A stretch of DNA of 64,000 bases from assembly GCF_003946655.1 (NCBI RefSeq), contig NZ_RHOV01000004.1:113577-177576 (forward strand). The letters are read 5' to 3'. The stretch is from Lapidilactobacillus achengensis. Its GTDB lineage: Bacteria; Bacillota; Bacilli; Lactobacillales; Lactobacillaceae. Below are positions 26,680 to 35,131 of this stretch, piece by piece; the first letter of the stretch is position 1; every line of letters begins with the position of its first letter. Made by a program: the position numbers and the translations under genes. The notes beneath the pieces are model-generated. The model made no database searches and was not told the origin of the DNA. It saw nothing but the letters and a program-made list of their open reading frames with translations.

Positions 26680-28539
26680 TTGCATTGGTTGGGACTAGTG
26701 GCGATCCTGTTGGCTTGGATCGGTTACCAATGGTTGTTACGGCTGGCAGGGGTGGATTTCTATGCGTCTTGGATCGTCGCGTTATTGGCCCAGATCATGG
26801 TCTTTTATGTCTTCGCGATGATTGGGCAACTGCGGCTAGGGATTTACCTAGTTGTCGGGTTAGGTGTTTTGATTTCGTTGGTTTTGTTTCCACTGGCACT
26901 ATTTCGCAAAATCGACCTACTTTCAGAGGATATTCATCTGTTTGATCTCTGGATGGTGGCTTTCGGCATTGCGCTTGCCGGGGCCTTATTCTTGAGTCCC
27001 TTGATTCATTATGATAATTTCTCCCATTGGGCACTGATTGTCAAATTCATGACTTACACGGGGCATCTGCCGGGAGCTGCCGATCAAATCATCAGCTTCA
27101 CTTCCTACCCGCCGGCAACAGCACTATGGTTAACCGAATGGACAACGCTAGTCGGTTACCACGATGGCGTCCTACTGGTGGCCCAATTTGGTTTGATTTG
27201 GAGCGCGACTTACGCGCTTTTCGCAGTTTTGCGTGATCGAACGCGGGCGTTGACAGCCATGGTGCTCTGCTTTGCGATTTCAATCGCTAACGTGTTCAAT
27301 ATTGCGATCCGGTTCAACAACTTGTTGGTCGATTATGTTTTGCCGATCGTTACCGCGGCGGGGATCGCCGTTTTATATGCTCATCGCGACCAGCCCCGCT
27401 ACCAATGGCCCTTATTGGCGCTGTTTAGTGCGAGCTTGCTCTTGACCAAGAATTCTGGCACGTTCTTCGTTGTGGTCTTGGTCGGGTATGGCCTCTATCT
27501 CAACCTCAAGCGCCTACGCCATCAGGGCTTTGGCCGTCATTTGCGTGGGCTATTGGGCTATCTCGTGACGGTAGTTCTCGGTGTGCTGCCGTTCCTGTGG
27601 TGGCAACAGCACGTGAAAACAACTTTCCCCAGTTCGTCTAAGCACCAAATTGACTTTCAAGCTTATTTACGTCAGCTCAAGGGTGAAAGTGACGGCACCA
27701 TGATGAAGATCACGACGAAATTTTTCCGCGCGCTTTTCGATCCGAGTACCTTGGCGCTTCAGGGCATGCTGTTAATCAGCGCTGCCTTATTAGTCGCGTG
27801 GATCGTGATCCGATGGGTCATCAAGCGTCGTAACCCGTTACTCAAACTGTTGATCGTGGTTGACTTAGGCTACTTGCTGTACGCCGTGAGTGTGCTGGCC
27901 ATGTATCTTGTCTCCATGCCCCACGCTGAAGCCATCAAGCTCGATGGCCTGGAGCGCTATCTTGCCAGTACGGTGATTCTCAGCTTGTTTGTGGCGGCGC
28001 TGGCCTTGGCGGTGGAATTCGATTACGCCTTGTATGAACAGAATTTCGCCAAACGCGGGCTCCGTTCCTTCCGCTCGGTCAGCACCAAAACGATTTATCA
28101 AACGGTTAGCTTCGGCTTGCTGACGTTCTCAGTGATCATGATGGTTTCCGAGATCAATGGGATCGATCACATCAATGCCGTCAATCAGCGAACGCTGCCG
28201 GTCCAGCTAACGAAAATCTCGCAACCCCGCACCAAAGTCACCGATCAGAAGTTCCTGTTGGTTTATCCAGAGCCGGAAGACGTTGACAATTATTACGCGG
28301 GTCAAGTCGGCAGGTATTATTATTTCACGGATAAATTGGTCGGCCAAGAAGCGTTTCAGATGACGCCGGCCGCCTTCAAAACCATGATCCAACAGTATGA
28401 TTACGTCGCCATCCCGGAACATCATTTGACCTTCAGCAAACTACTACGCAAGACATATGGCCAAACCGTGCGCACCGGCTTGTTTCGGGTAACGCCAACG
28501 GGTCTTCAGCGGATCGATCCGCAGGCCCGGCACTATTGA
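26680..28539 (+). CDS. Polytopic membrane protein, GT-C-like, partner of the GT2 synthase
   Basis: I do not recognise a named family. From TTG 26680 (after AAGGGGTGA) the protein has 619 aa; the frame is open further upstream to 26560, and GTG 26671 is a second possible start. About 13 hydrophobic segments are visible. An outside loop after the fourth contains LIHYDNFSHWALIVKFM and SFTSYPPATALWLTEW; an aspartate in the first long loop and this general plan recall GT-C glycosyltransferases that use lipid-linked sugars. The last 130 residues are mostly soluble and contain QKFLLVYPEPEDVDNYYAGQ. It follows the c-di-GMP-type synthase by 119 bases with no terminator between, so it may modify, anchor or export the polymer. 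Function is inference. Confidence 0.75.
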   Translation: MHWLGLVAILLAWIGYQWLLRLAGVDFYASWIVALLAQIMVFYVFAMIGQLRLGIYLVVGLGVLISLVLFPLALFRKIDLLSEDIHLFDLWMVAFGIALAGALFLSPLIHYDNFSHWALIVKFMTYTGHLPGAADQIISFTSYPPATALWLTEWTTLVGYHDGVLLVAQFGLIWSATYALFAVLRDRTRALTAMVLCFAISIANVFNIAIRFNNLLVDYVLPIVTAAGIAVLYAHRDQPRYQWPLLALFSASLLLTKNSGTFFVVVLVGYGLYLNLKRLRHQGFGRHLRGLLGYLVTVVLGVLPFLWWQQHVKTTFPSSSKHQIDFQAYLRQLKGESDGTMMKITTKFFRALFDPSTLALQGMLLISAALLVAWIVIRWVIKRRNPLLKLLIVVDLGYLLYAVSVLAMYLVSMPHAEAIKLDGLERYLASTVILSLFVAALALAVEFDYALYEQNFAKRGLRSFRSVSTKTIYQTVSFGLLTFSVIMMVSEINGIDHINAVNQRTLPVQLTKISQPRTKVTDQKFLLVYPEPEDVDNYYAGQVGRYYYFTDKLVGQEAFQMTPAAFKTMIQQYDYVAIPEHHLTFSKLLRKTYGQTVRTGLFRVTPTGLQRIDPQARHY

Positions 28540-28549
28540 GGCCAACTGG

Positions 28550-28616
28550 CTAAAAAAACGCTAATGATGATCAGCCACGATTGCTTGATGTGCTGGGGTC
28601 GTTAGCGATTTTTTGG
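28550..28616 (+). terminator. Terminator after the polysaccharide operon
   Basis: CGCTAATGA pairs with TCGTTAGCG across a long, partly paired loop and is followed by ATTTTTT. The A-run before it could also make it work on the other strand. Confidence 0.65.
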
Positions 28617-28755
28617 CGTGAAAAGAATTCTGTTGCGGGAATACCAGCGGATTTTGCGTATTTTAGATTAAGGACGATTTGAAGCTGTTTGGGGAGTAAG
28701 CGTTCTATGCTATACTTAACGTGGTATCAAGCTGTCCGGAAAGGTGGCAACGAAG

Positions 28756-29862
28756 ATGAATGCAGCAACACTGAAGGCCTATTTTGAAGAATCTGGTCTG
28801 ACCGTCGCGTTTATGCAGGAAAAAACGCATCAGAATTTTCCTGATTTTTTGTCTGGCGCAAAAACGCCAACCTTTAACCAGCTGATTAAAATTGCGCAGG
28901 TGCTGAAAATCCCAGTGGGATTATTGCTCCTAAATCAACCGCTTGAATCAAGGACGGAGCAAATCAATTTTCGTACGGTCAACTCGGAACATGTGGACCA
29001 ACCTAGTAAAGAATTGTTGGATACAATTGCTGAGATGCGCACGAAACAAGACTTCCTACGAGGGGAGATCGACACCGAATTACCTTATATTGGACGGTTT
29101 ACAAGCCACGATAACGAATTAGAAGTGGCTCGTTTCATTCGTCAGACTTTGATGATCAGTCAAGATTACTATCGGTATACAGATAAGACACATATTATTC
29201 AATACTTACGTGAGCGAATCAATCGGAGTGGTGTCTTCGTTTTCTTTAATGGCAAATATAAGGACAACACTCATCGCGTTTTAGATCCACATGAGTTTCG
29301 CGGATTCGTCTTGGTTGACACGAAAGCGCCGCTGATTTTCATTAATCAAAAGGATAGTAGCAATGGCCAATTATTCACGCTTGTTCACGAATTGGTTCAT
29401 CTCTTTATTGCCGACGAGGAGATTCTTGGGCATCAAAGCCTGAAGCATGATTTTGATCCGACAGAGGTATTTGTCAATAAAGTGACGGCAGAGATATTGG
29501 TTCCCCAAGCAAGTTTCCTGAAGCAGTATCGTCAAACGCCGGAAATGGCCGCATTAGCGTCTTATTTTAAGGTCAGTGAATTTGTGATCGCCCGGCGCTT
29601 GTTGGATAATCGTCAAATCAAACAGGCCGACTACGATCAACTGATCGATGAATTAACTAACCATTACGAAGCTTTTCAGCTGACGCGAACGACCGAAAAA
29701 ACCGGTGGTAATTTCAAAAATAATATTCGTTTTAGAATCGATCGCCAATTCTTTAACTATGTTCAAAATGCCATCAACAACCAACAACTATCATACACAG
29801 AGGCTTTCAATATTATTGGCGTCGGCTACAAGGGTTATCATATCTTGAAGGAGCGTAGATAG
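28756..29862 (+). CDS. ImmA/IrrE-type metallopeptidase with XRE-like N-terminus
   Basis: Protein of 368 aa. The first 75 residues resemble a Cro/XRE helix-turn-helix (FNQLIKIAQVLKIPVGLLLL). From about residue 150 it is an ImmA/IrrE-type zinc peptidase with the active site H211-E-L-V-H215 followed by the third-ligand region ADEEI, preceded by GFVLVDTKAPLIFINQKDS. ATG 28756 is preferred over GTG 28744 because AAAGGTGG lies ahead of it; a -10 box TATACT is at 28711-28716. The stop codon is directly followed by the ATG of the DUF4411 gene. In such pairs the HTH-peptidase protein is thought to act as antitoxin and repressor; ImmA-type proteins also cleave phage or stress repressors. The pairing favours the first reading. 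Confidence 0.85.
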   Translation: MNAATLKAYFEESGLTVAFMQEKTHQNFPDFLSGAKTPTFNQLIKIAQVLKIPVGLLLLNQPLESRTEQINFRTVNSEHVDQPSKELLDTIAEMRTKQDFLRGEIDTELPYIGRFTSHDNELEVARFIRQTLMISQDYYRYTDKTHIIQYLRERINRSGVFVFFNGKYKDNTHRVLDPHEFRGFVLVDTKAPLIFINQKDSSNGQLFTLVHELVHLFIADEEILGHQSLKHDFDPTEVFVNKVTAEILVPQASFLKQYRQTPEMAALASYFKVSEFVIARRLLDNRQIKQADYDQLIDELTNHYEAFQLTRTTEKTGGNFKNNIRFRIDRQFFNYVQNAINNQQLSYTEAFNIIGVGYKGYHILKERR

Positions 29863-30369
29863 ATGACGTATTTATTGGACACAAATATTTATATCTCTTT
29901 CTATGATCGCTATTATCCTAAAGAGAATTTCCCTTCTTTCTGGCGCGAATTTACAACTATTCTTAATGCGGATATCGTTATCCCCAAGGTGGTCGCCAAC
30001 GAAAATATTCAAAGTGAATGGTTTGTCAACGAGTATTTGAAGAACCATTACCAACATAAATTGCTTGATCAACGGCTGTATGTTACCGAGTGGCAGCAGG
30101 TGCTGGAACATATTCAAGCCAGCGCTAATTATCACGATGAGGCTTTGAACAGTGATCGTGGTTGGGCGAATTTAAAGATTGCTGATGGCTGGTTGATTGC
30201 GATCGCTAAAAAGACCGGCTATACGATCGTGACGGATGAAGTCAAGAATATCAATCTCAACCAACAACATCCGGCCAAAAATTGTAAGATTCCTGATATT
30301 GCTCAGGATTTAAACGTTCCCTGTATCTCGATGCTTGAGTTTTTTAAAGAAATCGACCTGCGGGTTTAG
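29863..30369 (+). CDS. DUF4411 PIN-like protein, possible toxin
   Basis: Small protein (168 aa) starting at the base after the stop of the peptidase gene. It opens with TYLLDTNIYISFYDRYYP, the first acidic motif of PIN-like ribonuclease folds, and has further conserved acidic positions in LKIADGWLIAIAKKTG and TIVTDEVKN. This matches the DUF4411 family, which is commonly found beside ImmA/IrrE genes. PIN domains cut RNA, so it is a candidate toxin. No separate promoter is seen. Toxicity is inferred from the fold and gene arrangement. Confidence 0.82.
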   Translation: MTYLLDTNIYISFYDRYYPKENFPSFWREFTTILNADIVIPKVVANENIQSEWFVNEYLKNHYQHKLLDQRLYVTEWQQVLEHIQASANYHDEALNSDRGWANLKIADGWLIAIAKKTGYTIVTDEVKNINLNQQHPAKNCKIPDIAQDLNVPCISMLEFFKEIDLRV

Positions 30370-30432
30370 CGAGGAATTTCTGTTTCGCCAGGCTTTTTTG
30401 CTTTTAAGCACGCTTCAGATCAGTACCGTAAA

Positions 30433-30466
30433 GGATTGAAAGAGAGTTACCTTTCAATCCTTTTTT
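30433..30466 (+). terminator. Terminator after the TA-like pair
   Basis: GGATTGAAAG (30433-30442) pairs perfectly with CTTTCAATCC (30451-30460), followed by six T. Confidence 0.92.
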
Positions 30467-30537
30467 ATATATAAAAAATGTATCTTGTTTTTAGCGCAAT
30501 GATAAATATATTTGAGAAACATTGCTGTAATAGCATA

Positions 30538-30566
30538 TTGAGAAGATATTCCAAAATATATATATA
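30538..30566 (+). promoter_or_regulatory. Possible promoter of the acyl-CoA dehydrogenase operon
   Basis: -35 TTGAGA (30538-30543), 17-base spacer, -10 TATATA (30561-30566). A second -10-like TATAAT is at 30574-30579. The region 30467-30600 is very AT-rich. Confidence 0.5.
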
Positions 30567-30651
30567 AAAATAGTATAATTTACTTGCCTCGATAAGTGAA
30601 AGGGGTTACAATAATAAGCGTGATTGTGAAGTAGTATACGGAGGGAAAGCA

Positions 30652-31776
30652 ATGGTTGAATTAACAGCGGCGCAATTGATGCTACATCAAATGGTTCAGG
30701 AGTTTAGTGCCAATGAGGTGCGGCCCCATGACATGGCGATTGATCGGGAACGGTCGTTTGGTTCTGATCTTTATCGGAAGCTGGTCGATACAGGCTTTCT
30801 GGGTCTAATGTTGCCGGAACAATATGGCGGTGCCGGGTTTGACGCGGTGGCGACGGCGCAGACGATTTATGATTTGGCCGTGGGCAACGCCAGTGTAGCG
30901 GTCACCCTGGAAGGTCACTACAAAACGTTGGATCAGCTGTTGAAATACGGACAACCATCCTTGCTGGATCGCTATTTGCCCAGCGCGACCCAGCGGATTT
31001 TCGCTTTCTCGATGACCGAACCCAGTGGCGGCTCGGATCATAGCACCTTAGGCTCGACGGCGGTCCGCCAGGGGGATCATTGGGTGCTCAACGGCAACAA
31101 AATCATGATCACCAATGGCGGACTGGCCGAAGTCTACTGTGTGCTGGTCAAAACCGCGCCGACTGAATTCTCGGTTTTCCTCGTTGATCAAGACATGCCC
31201 GGTTTTAAATTCGGTAAGCAAGAGAACTTCCTCGGGCTGACGGGGACGCCGATCGGTGAAATTTTCATGGAAAATGTTGTGGTGCCAGCCGACCATTTGT
31301 TGGGCAAGGTGGGTCAAGGCCATGAGATCGGCGACAATGCTCATGCGGATGCCCGCGTCTTAATGGGCGCGGTGGCGGCAGGAATCATTGAACATGAGCT
31401 GGAATTGGCGGTGGACTACGCGCATCAGCGGAAATCCGGCGGTCAACGCTTAACCGACTTACAGGCGATCCAACGTAAAATCGCGGACATCGCCTTAGCC
31501 AAAGAAACCACTGCTTTGTTGTATGAAGAAGCGGCGCGTCACAAAGCCAAAGGGCAACCCTATGCCGAAATCGCGGCGATGGCTAAGACCCACGGCAGTC
31601 GGCAAGCGGTTCGCGCCGGTGATGATACCCTCCAAATTTACGCAGGTTATGGCTACAGTTTGGATTATCCCATTGAACACTTGATTCGTGATGCGCGAGC
31701 GCTGGAAATCGCGGAAGGAACCGTGGAGAAAATGCGCGCCGAAATCACCCAACTTGAAGTGGCGCAGCGCATCTAA
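30652..31776 (+). CDS. Acyl-CoA dehydrogenase
   Basis: Flavin-dependent acyl-CoA dehydrogenase (374 aa, normal length). The helical N-terminal domain is followed by the FAD block FAFSMTEPSGGSDHSTLGSTA and WVLNGNKIMITNGG, the middle beta domain, and the C-terminal helical domain with YAGYGYSLDYPIEHLIRDAR and EIAEGT. The catalytic glutamate of short-chain members usually lies at the end of the RDAR.. block (residues ALEIAEGT here), which fits. GGAGGGAAAG precedes the ATG. It lies in one direction with etfB and etfA, so it probably passes electrons to, or takes them from, that flavoprotein. No thiolase, CoA ligase or hydratase is nearby, so the substrate is unknown. Confidence 0.92.
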   Translation: MVELTAAQLMLHQMVQEFSANEVRPHDMAIDRERSFGSDLYRKLVDTGFLGLMLPEQYGGAGFDAVATAQTIYDLAVGNASVAVTLEGHYKTLDQLLKYGQPSLLDRYLPSATQRIFAFSMTEPSGGSDHSTLGSTAVRQGDHWVLNGNKIMITNGGLAEVYCVLVKTAPTEFSVFLVDQDMPGFKFGKQENFLGLTGTPIGEIFMENVVVPADHLLGKVGQGHEIGDNAHADARVLMGAVAAGIIEHELELAVDYAHQRKSGGQRLTDLQAIQRKIADIALAKETTALLYEEAARHKAKGQPYAEIAAMAKTHGSRQAVRAGDDTLQIYAGYGYSLDYPIEHLIRDARALEIAEGTVEKMRAEITQLEVAQRI

Positions 31777-31968
31777 GTACTGGTTGCCTTTTGACACTGG
31801 ACAACAGCGCTTGGCCAGTGGGAGCCGCGAAAAAAGTGTGAGCCGGCCGGATTGCTGCGCAACGTTAAGCTCATCACCGTCTGGGGAGTCGCTTTTAGCT
31901 CCTGGACCTGTGAAGTAGTAAAGTGGCAAAAGCAAGACCGACGCACACCATTCCAAAGGAGTATGCTT
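31777..31968 (+). other. Structured spacer between acyl-CoA dehydrogenase and etfB
   Basis: 190 bases with several possible hairpins: CACTGG with CCAGTG near 31796-31823, and GGAG with CTCC around 31884-31904. A GTGTGAGCC word (about 31837) resembles the start mark of hairpin repeat B. I could not match it to a known riboswitch class. It may be a cis-acting leader of etfBA or a decayed repeat. Confidence 0.35.
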
Positions 31969-32754
31969 ATGAAAATCGTTGTTTGTTTGAAACAGGTGCC
32001 GGAAACCAATCAGGTCAAGCTCGATCCGGTGACCCATAATTTGATTCGTCAAGGCTTGGCCGGCAGAATCAATCCCTTTGATCGCCATGCGGTGCAGGCG
32101 GCGTTGGATCTTAAGGCTCAGGTTGGCGGCGAGGTGATCGTGCTGTCGATGGGCCCCAATGATAACGAATATTGTTTGCGCGAAGGCTTGGCGATGGGCG
32201 CCGATCGTGCGATTCTATTGAGCGCGCGGGCTTTCGCAGGCTCGGATACGTTGGCCACAGGCTACACGTTAAGTCAGGCGATTCGCAAAATCGGCGCCGT
32301 TGATCTGGCTTTCTTCGGGCGCCAAGCGGTGGATGCCGACACTGGGCAAGTGGGACCGATCGTCGCGGAATTTCTCGGCTGGCCACAATTAACGTTGGCT
32401 AGTCAGCTGACTTGGACTGATCAAGGACTCCAAGGCGTGCGGCGTTTAGGAGCGTTGGCGCAAACCTTGGCTGTTCCTTTGCCGGCGGTTGTCACCGCCA
32501 CGCGGGAGCTGAACGATCCTGGTTATCTGCAACCGCGACAAATCAAGGCGGGTTTCCAGCAACCGATCCTAACTTGGAACGAGGTTGATCTGGAAGCGGA
32601 CCCAGCGCGTTTAGGTGTCGCGGGTTCGCCAACGGTCGTGCGCAAAATTCTCGCGCCCCAAACCAAGACGGTCCCAACCCAATATTTGAATCCGGATCCA
32701 CAAGCGGCCGTCGCGGAACTGTTGACCGCCCTGCAAGCCAAGAATCTGCTTTAA
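31969..32754 (+). CDS. etfB: Electron transfer flavoprotein beta subunit
   Basis: EtfB (261 aa), the AMP-binding half of electron transfer flavoprotein. Landmarks: MKIVVCLKQVPET at the N-terminus, the NPFDRHAVQAALDLK block, GADRAILLS, the RQAVDADTGQVGPIVAE block and TATRELNDPGYLQPRQIKAG. The ATG at 31969 follows AAAGGAG; the frame is open much further upstream without a start site. Paired with etfA 14 bases downstream. It shuttles electrons between the acyl-CoA dehydrogenase and another redox partner that is not seen here. Confidence 0.94.
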   Translation: MKIVVCLKQVPETNQVKLDPVTHNLIRQGLAGRINPFDRHAVQAALDLKAQVGGEVIVLSMGPNDNEYCLREGLAMGADRAILLSARAFAGSDTLATGYTLSQAIRKIGAVDLAFFGRQAVDADTGQVGPIVAEFLGWPQLTLASQLTWTDQGLQGVRRLGALAQTLAVPLPAVVTATRELNDPGYLQPRQIKAGFQQPILTWNEVDLEADPARLGVAGSPTVVRKILAPQTKTVPTQYLNPDPQAAVAELLTALQAKNLL

Positions 32755-32768
32755 GGAGGCGCACCACA

Positions 32769-33758
32769 ATGACAAAAATTCCTGAGGTTTGGATTTTCGC
32801 TGAGCATCAGCAAAATCAAATCGAACCAACTGTGCTGCAATTGATTAGTAAGGCACAGGCAATCGCGCCGACTTTCAAAGTGGTCGCCGTTTTATTAGAA
32901 GCGCCTGACCAGCAACTTGAGCAAACTTTGGCCGCATACGGCCCCGACCAAATTTTGGCGGTGAAACAGTCCCAACTGGAACAGGTCGCGGATGTGGAGC
33001 AAGCCATGATTCTCCAGCAATTGGTGCAAGCCCGTCAACCCAATAGTTTCCTGTTTGGGGCCACGGCATTAGGTCGTTCCCTCGCGCCGCGACTCCAAGC
33101 CAAATTGCAAACGGGGCTGACCGCTGATTGCCTCGACTTGTATTTTGAAGACGAGCTACTGGTTCAAGTGAAGCCTTCATATGGGGACAACATCATGTGT
33201 GAAATCACTTGTCCGGAGCGTCGACCACAAATGGCGACAGTCCGGCCCAACACCTTTGCGGCGGTTCCCGTCGAAGCTGACCAAGTTTGTCAGGAGATTG
33301 AGGTGTTGACTGACCTAACTTGGCCAAAAGTGGCTCATTTCGACATTCTTAATGAACAAGTAATACCTACACCACCAGCGAGCTTGGCCCAGGCCGACCG
33401 GATCGTTGCGTTGGGTCGCGGCGCGGCGGATCCAGCCAGCGTGGCCACGGCGCGGCAGTTGACAGCGGCTCTCAACGCCCAACTGGGAGTGACCCGGCCG
33501 CTGACTGATGATCCCCAATTTGCCGTTAGCAATCAAATCGGCCAAAGCGGGCAAACAGTTGCTCCTGAGCTACTCTTTTGTTGCGGGATTTCTGGCGCGG
33601 TGCAATTTCTCACAGGAATCACCCAGGCGCAAACCGTCGTTGCCATCAATTCCGATGCGCAAGCGGCCATCTTCGGCGTCGCTGATTACGGCTTCGTCGG
33701 CGATGCCAAAGCCTTCATGACCGCCTTAAATCATGCGCTGCTCGCCAAGAACGCTTGA
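32769..33758 (+). CDS. etfA: Electron transfer flavoprotein alpha subunit
   Basis: EtfA (329 aa), which binds the FAD shared with EtfB. The C-terminal FAD domain is complete: GRGAADPASVATARQLTA, then GQSGQTVAPELLFCCGISGA, VAINSDAQAAIFGVADYG and VGDA. The N-terminal domain is of the alpha/beta type (EVWIFAEHQ). AAGGAGG is well placed before the ATG. The set lacks the extra domains and partner genes of membrane-linked (Fix-type) systems, so it is the simple type. A strong terminator follows. Confidence 0.94.
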   Translation: MTKIPEVWIFAEHQQNQIEPTVLQLISKAQAIAPTFKVVAVLLEAPDQQLEQTLAAYGPDQILAVKQSQLEQVADVEQAMILQQLVQARQPNSFLFGATALGRSLAPRLQAKLQTGLTADCLDLYFEDELLVQVKPSYGDNIMCEITCPERRPQMATVRPNTFAAVPVEADQVCQEIEVLTDLTWPKVAHFDILNEQVIPTPPASLAQADRIVALGRGAADPASVATARQLTAALNAQLGVTRPLTDDPQFAVSNQIGQSGQTVAPELLFCCGISGAVQFLTGITQAQTVVAINSDAQAAIFGVADYGFVGDAKAFMTALNHALLAKNA

Positions 33759-33850
33759 TTCCAACTAGAATGGCCTAGATACATCTGAAAGCACTTGGAA
33801 ATAATAAAAAGACAACAAATGAAGCACCAATAGAAAACCATCGCTGTCAC

Positions 33851-33897
33851 AAAAACGACCTGATTCCGTTAACCATCTTGGAATTGGGTCGTTTTTT
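33851..33897 (+). terminator. Terminator after etfA
   Basis: AAACGACC pairs with GGTCGTTT, extended inside by ATTCC against GGAAT, then a run of T. Confidence 0.88.
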
Positions 33898-33907
33898 GTC
33901 CCGCGAT

Positions 33908-34160
33908 TTTGAAACGTGTTCGCCAGCCCCAGCGCTTTCCGCTTAGCTACGCGATTGTTCCGGAAGCAAGGTGCGGCTTCCAAAACAATCGCTAGGCTAA
34001 TGCTCAAGCGCTACCCGGGTTGGCTCACACTCTGTTATGAAACGTGTTCGCCCGCCCAGCTTCTTGTGCTTAACTACGTCAGGCTTCCGGAGGCGAGGCC
34101 CAGCCTCCAAAATCCTGACTAGGTTAATGCTCAGAAGCAATTCGGGCTGGCTCACACTCT
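33908..34160 (-). repeat. Hairpin repeat B, array of two units in inverted orientation
   Basis: Two units related to the array at 11087-11464 but lying on the other strand. First unit: AGCGCTT (33931-33937) pairs with AAGCGCT (34006-34012), and CGATTGTT (33952-33959) with AACAATCG (33984-33991). These arms differ from those at 11 kb but remain complementary. The unit mark AGAGTGTGAGCC (minus strand) contains the last three codons of the lysR gene, AGA GTG TGA, so the repeat supplies the stop codon. Confidence 0.85.
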
Positions 34161-35027
34161 TTTTTGTAGTAAGTTGGCGTATTCTCGATATTCCGCCTTG
34201 AAAAAGCTGTTCTTGGGAAAGACCAAATTGAGCGGATGACTGATGTGAAAGCCCGGAAATGTCAGGGGCCATAAGCGCTGCTGATCCAGTTCAGTGGCGA
34301 CTAAATCGCGATAAAGGAAACTGAAGCCCACCCCGCTGCGTAAAACCTGGATGATCGTCTCCGGATCAGGCAGTTCGATTTGCTTCGGAAATTGATTCAA
34401 ATGTTGATTTTGCGTAGCCAGAAAGCTGGTCAGAATTTCGCGACTGCCAGAGCCAGCTTCGCGAACCAACAAGGTTTCCTGGTGTAACTGGTCCCAATCA
34501 AATTGGGGCGCTTGGCTGAGTCGGCGCTGACCTGTAACGGCGATAAAGGGACTATTCCGCAGGAAAAAGGCGTCAAATTCGGTGGTGTCGAAATTACCTT
34601 CGATCAAACTCAAATCAATTGTGCCGGCGCGCAACCCGGCCAAATTCTCTTCGGTGTTGGTCAGCTTGACCGTGAGCTGGTCGTACTGCTGGCTAAGAAC
34701 TTTTAACAATGGTGGTAAAAGGGTGTGACTGAGGGAACGCGTGCAACCCAAAGTCAGCTTGGTTGGCCGACCAGATTGCTGTAAGGCCGCTAGAAAATGC
34801 TGATTCTCCGTCATGATCAGGCGCACATAACGTTGCAAAGATTGGCCGGCGTCGGTTAGTTGGATGCGACCATGCTGGCGCGTGACTAATTGCAACTTCA
34901 ACTCGGCCTCCAACGATTTGATCTGCTGCGACACCGCAGGCTGGGTGATGAATAACTCCGCCGCCGTTGCGGTAAAGGAGAGATTACGACTCAGATGATA
35001 AAAGGTCAAGTAGCGTTTATCGAGCAT
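34152..35027 (-). CDS. LysR family regulator
   Basis: LysR-type transcription factor (291 aa). The helix-turn-helix is at residues 5-60 (YHLSRNLSFTATAAELFITQ, then PAVSQQIKSLEAELKLQL). The rest is the periplasmic-binding-protein-like sensor (LTLGCTRSLSHTLLP, GTIDLSLIEG, LVREAGSGSREILT). The latter phrase and the overall pattern are those of the CysL/CbbR group. CGGAGG precedes the ATG. It is divergent from the YeiH-type transporter, the usual arrangement for a LysR protein and its target. The last codons lie in hairpin repeat B, so its natural C-terminus may have been altered by the repeat. Confidence 0.92.
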   Translation of the reverse strand: MLDKRYLTFYHLSRNLSFTATAAELFITQPAVSQQIKSLEAELKLQLVTRQHGRIQLTDAGQSLQRYVRLIMTENQHFLAALQQSGRPTKLTLGCTRSLSHTLLPPLLKVLSQQYDQLTVKLTNTEENLAGLRAGTIDLSLIEGNFDTTEFDAFFLRNSPFIAVTGQRRLSQAPQFDWDQLHQETLLVREAGSGSREILTSFLATQNQHLNQFPKQIELPDPETIIQVLRSGVGFSFLYRDLVATELDQQRLWPLTFPGFHISHPLNLVFPKNSFFKAEYREYANLLQKRV

Positions 35028-35131
35028 TAGAACCTCCGAGATTAGTTTATCTTATACCAACCTAACAAATACTAATTTTTACCTATTCAGTGCCTATGAT
35101 ACCATGAAAACAAAAATCAAAGGAGAATTCG

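Noticed and set aside
31777..31968. Known riboswitch (FMN, cobalamin, T-box) ahead of etfB
   Set aside because: None of the conserved boxes of these classes could be found by eye.
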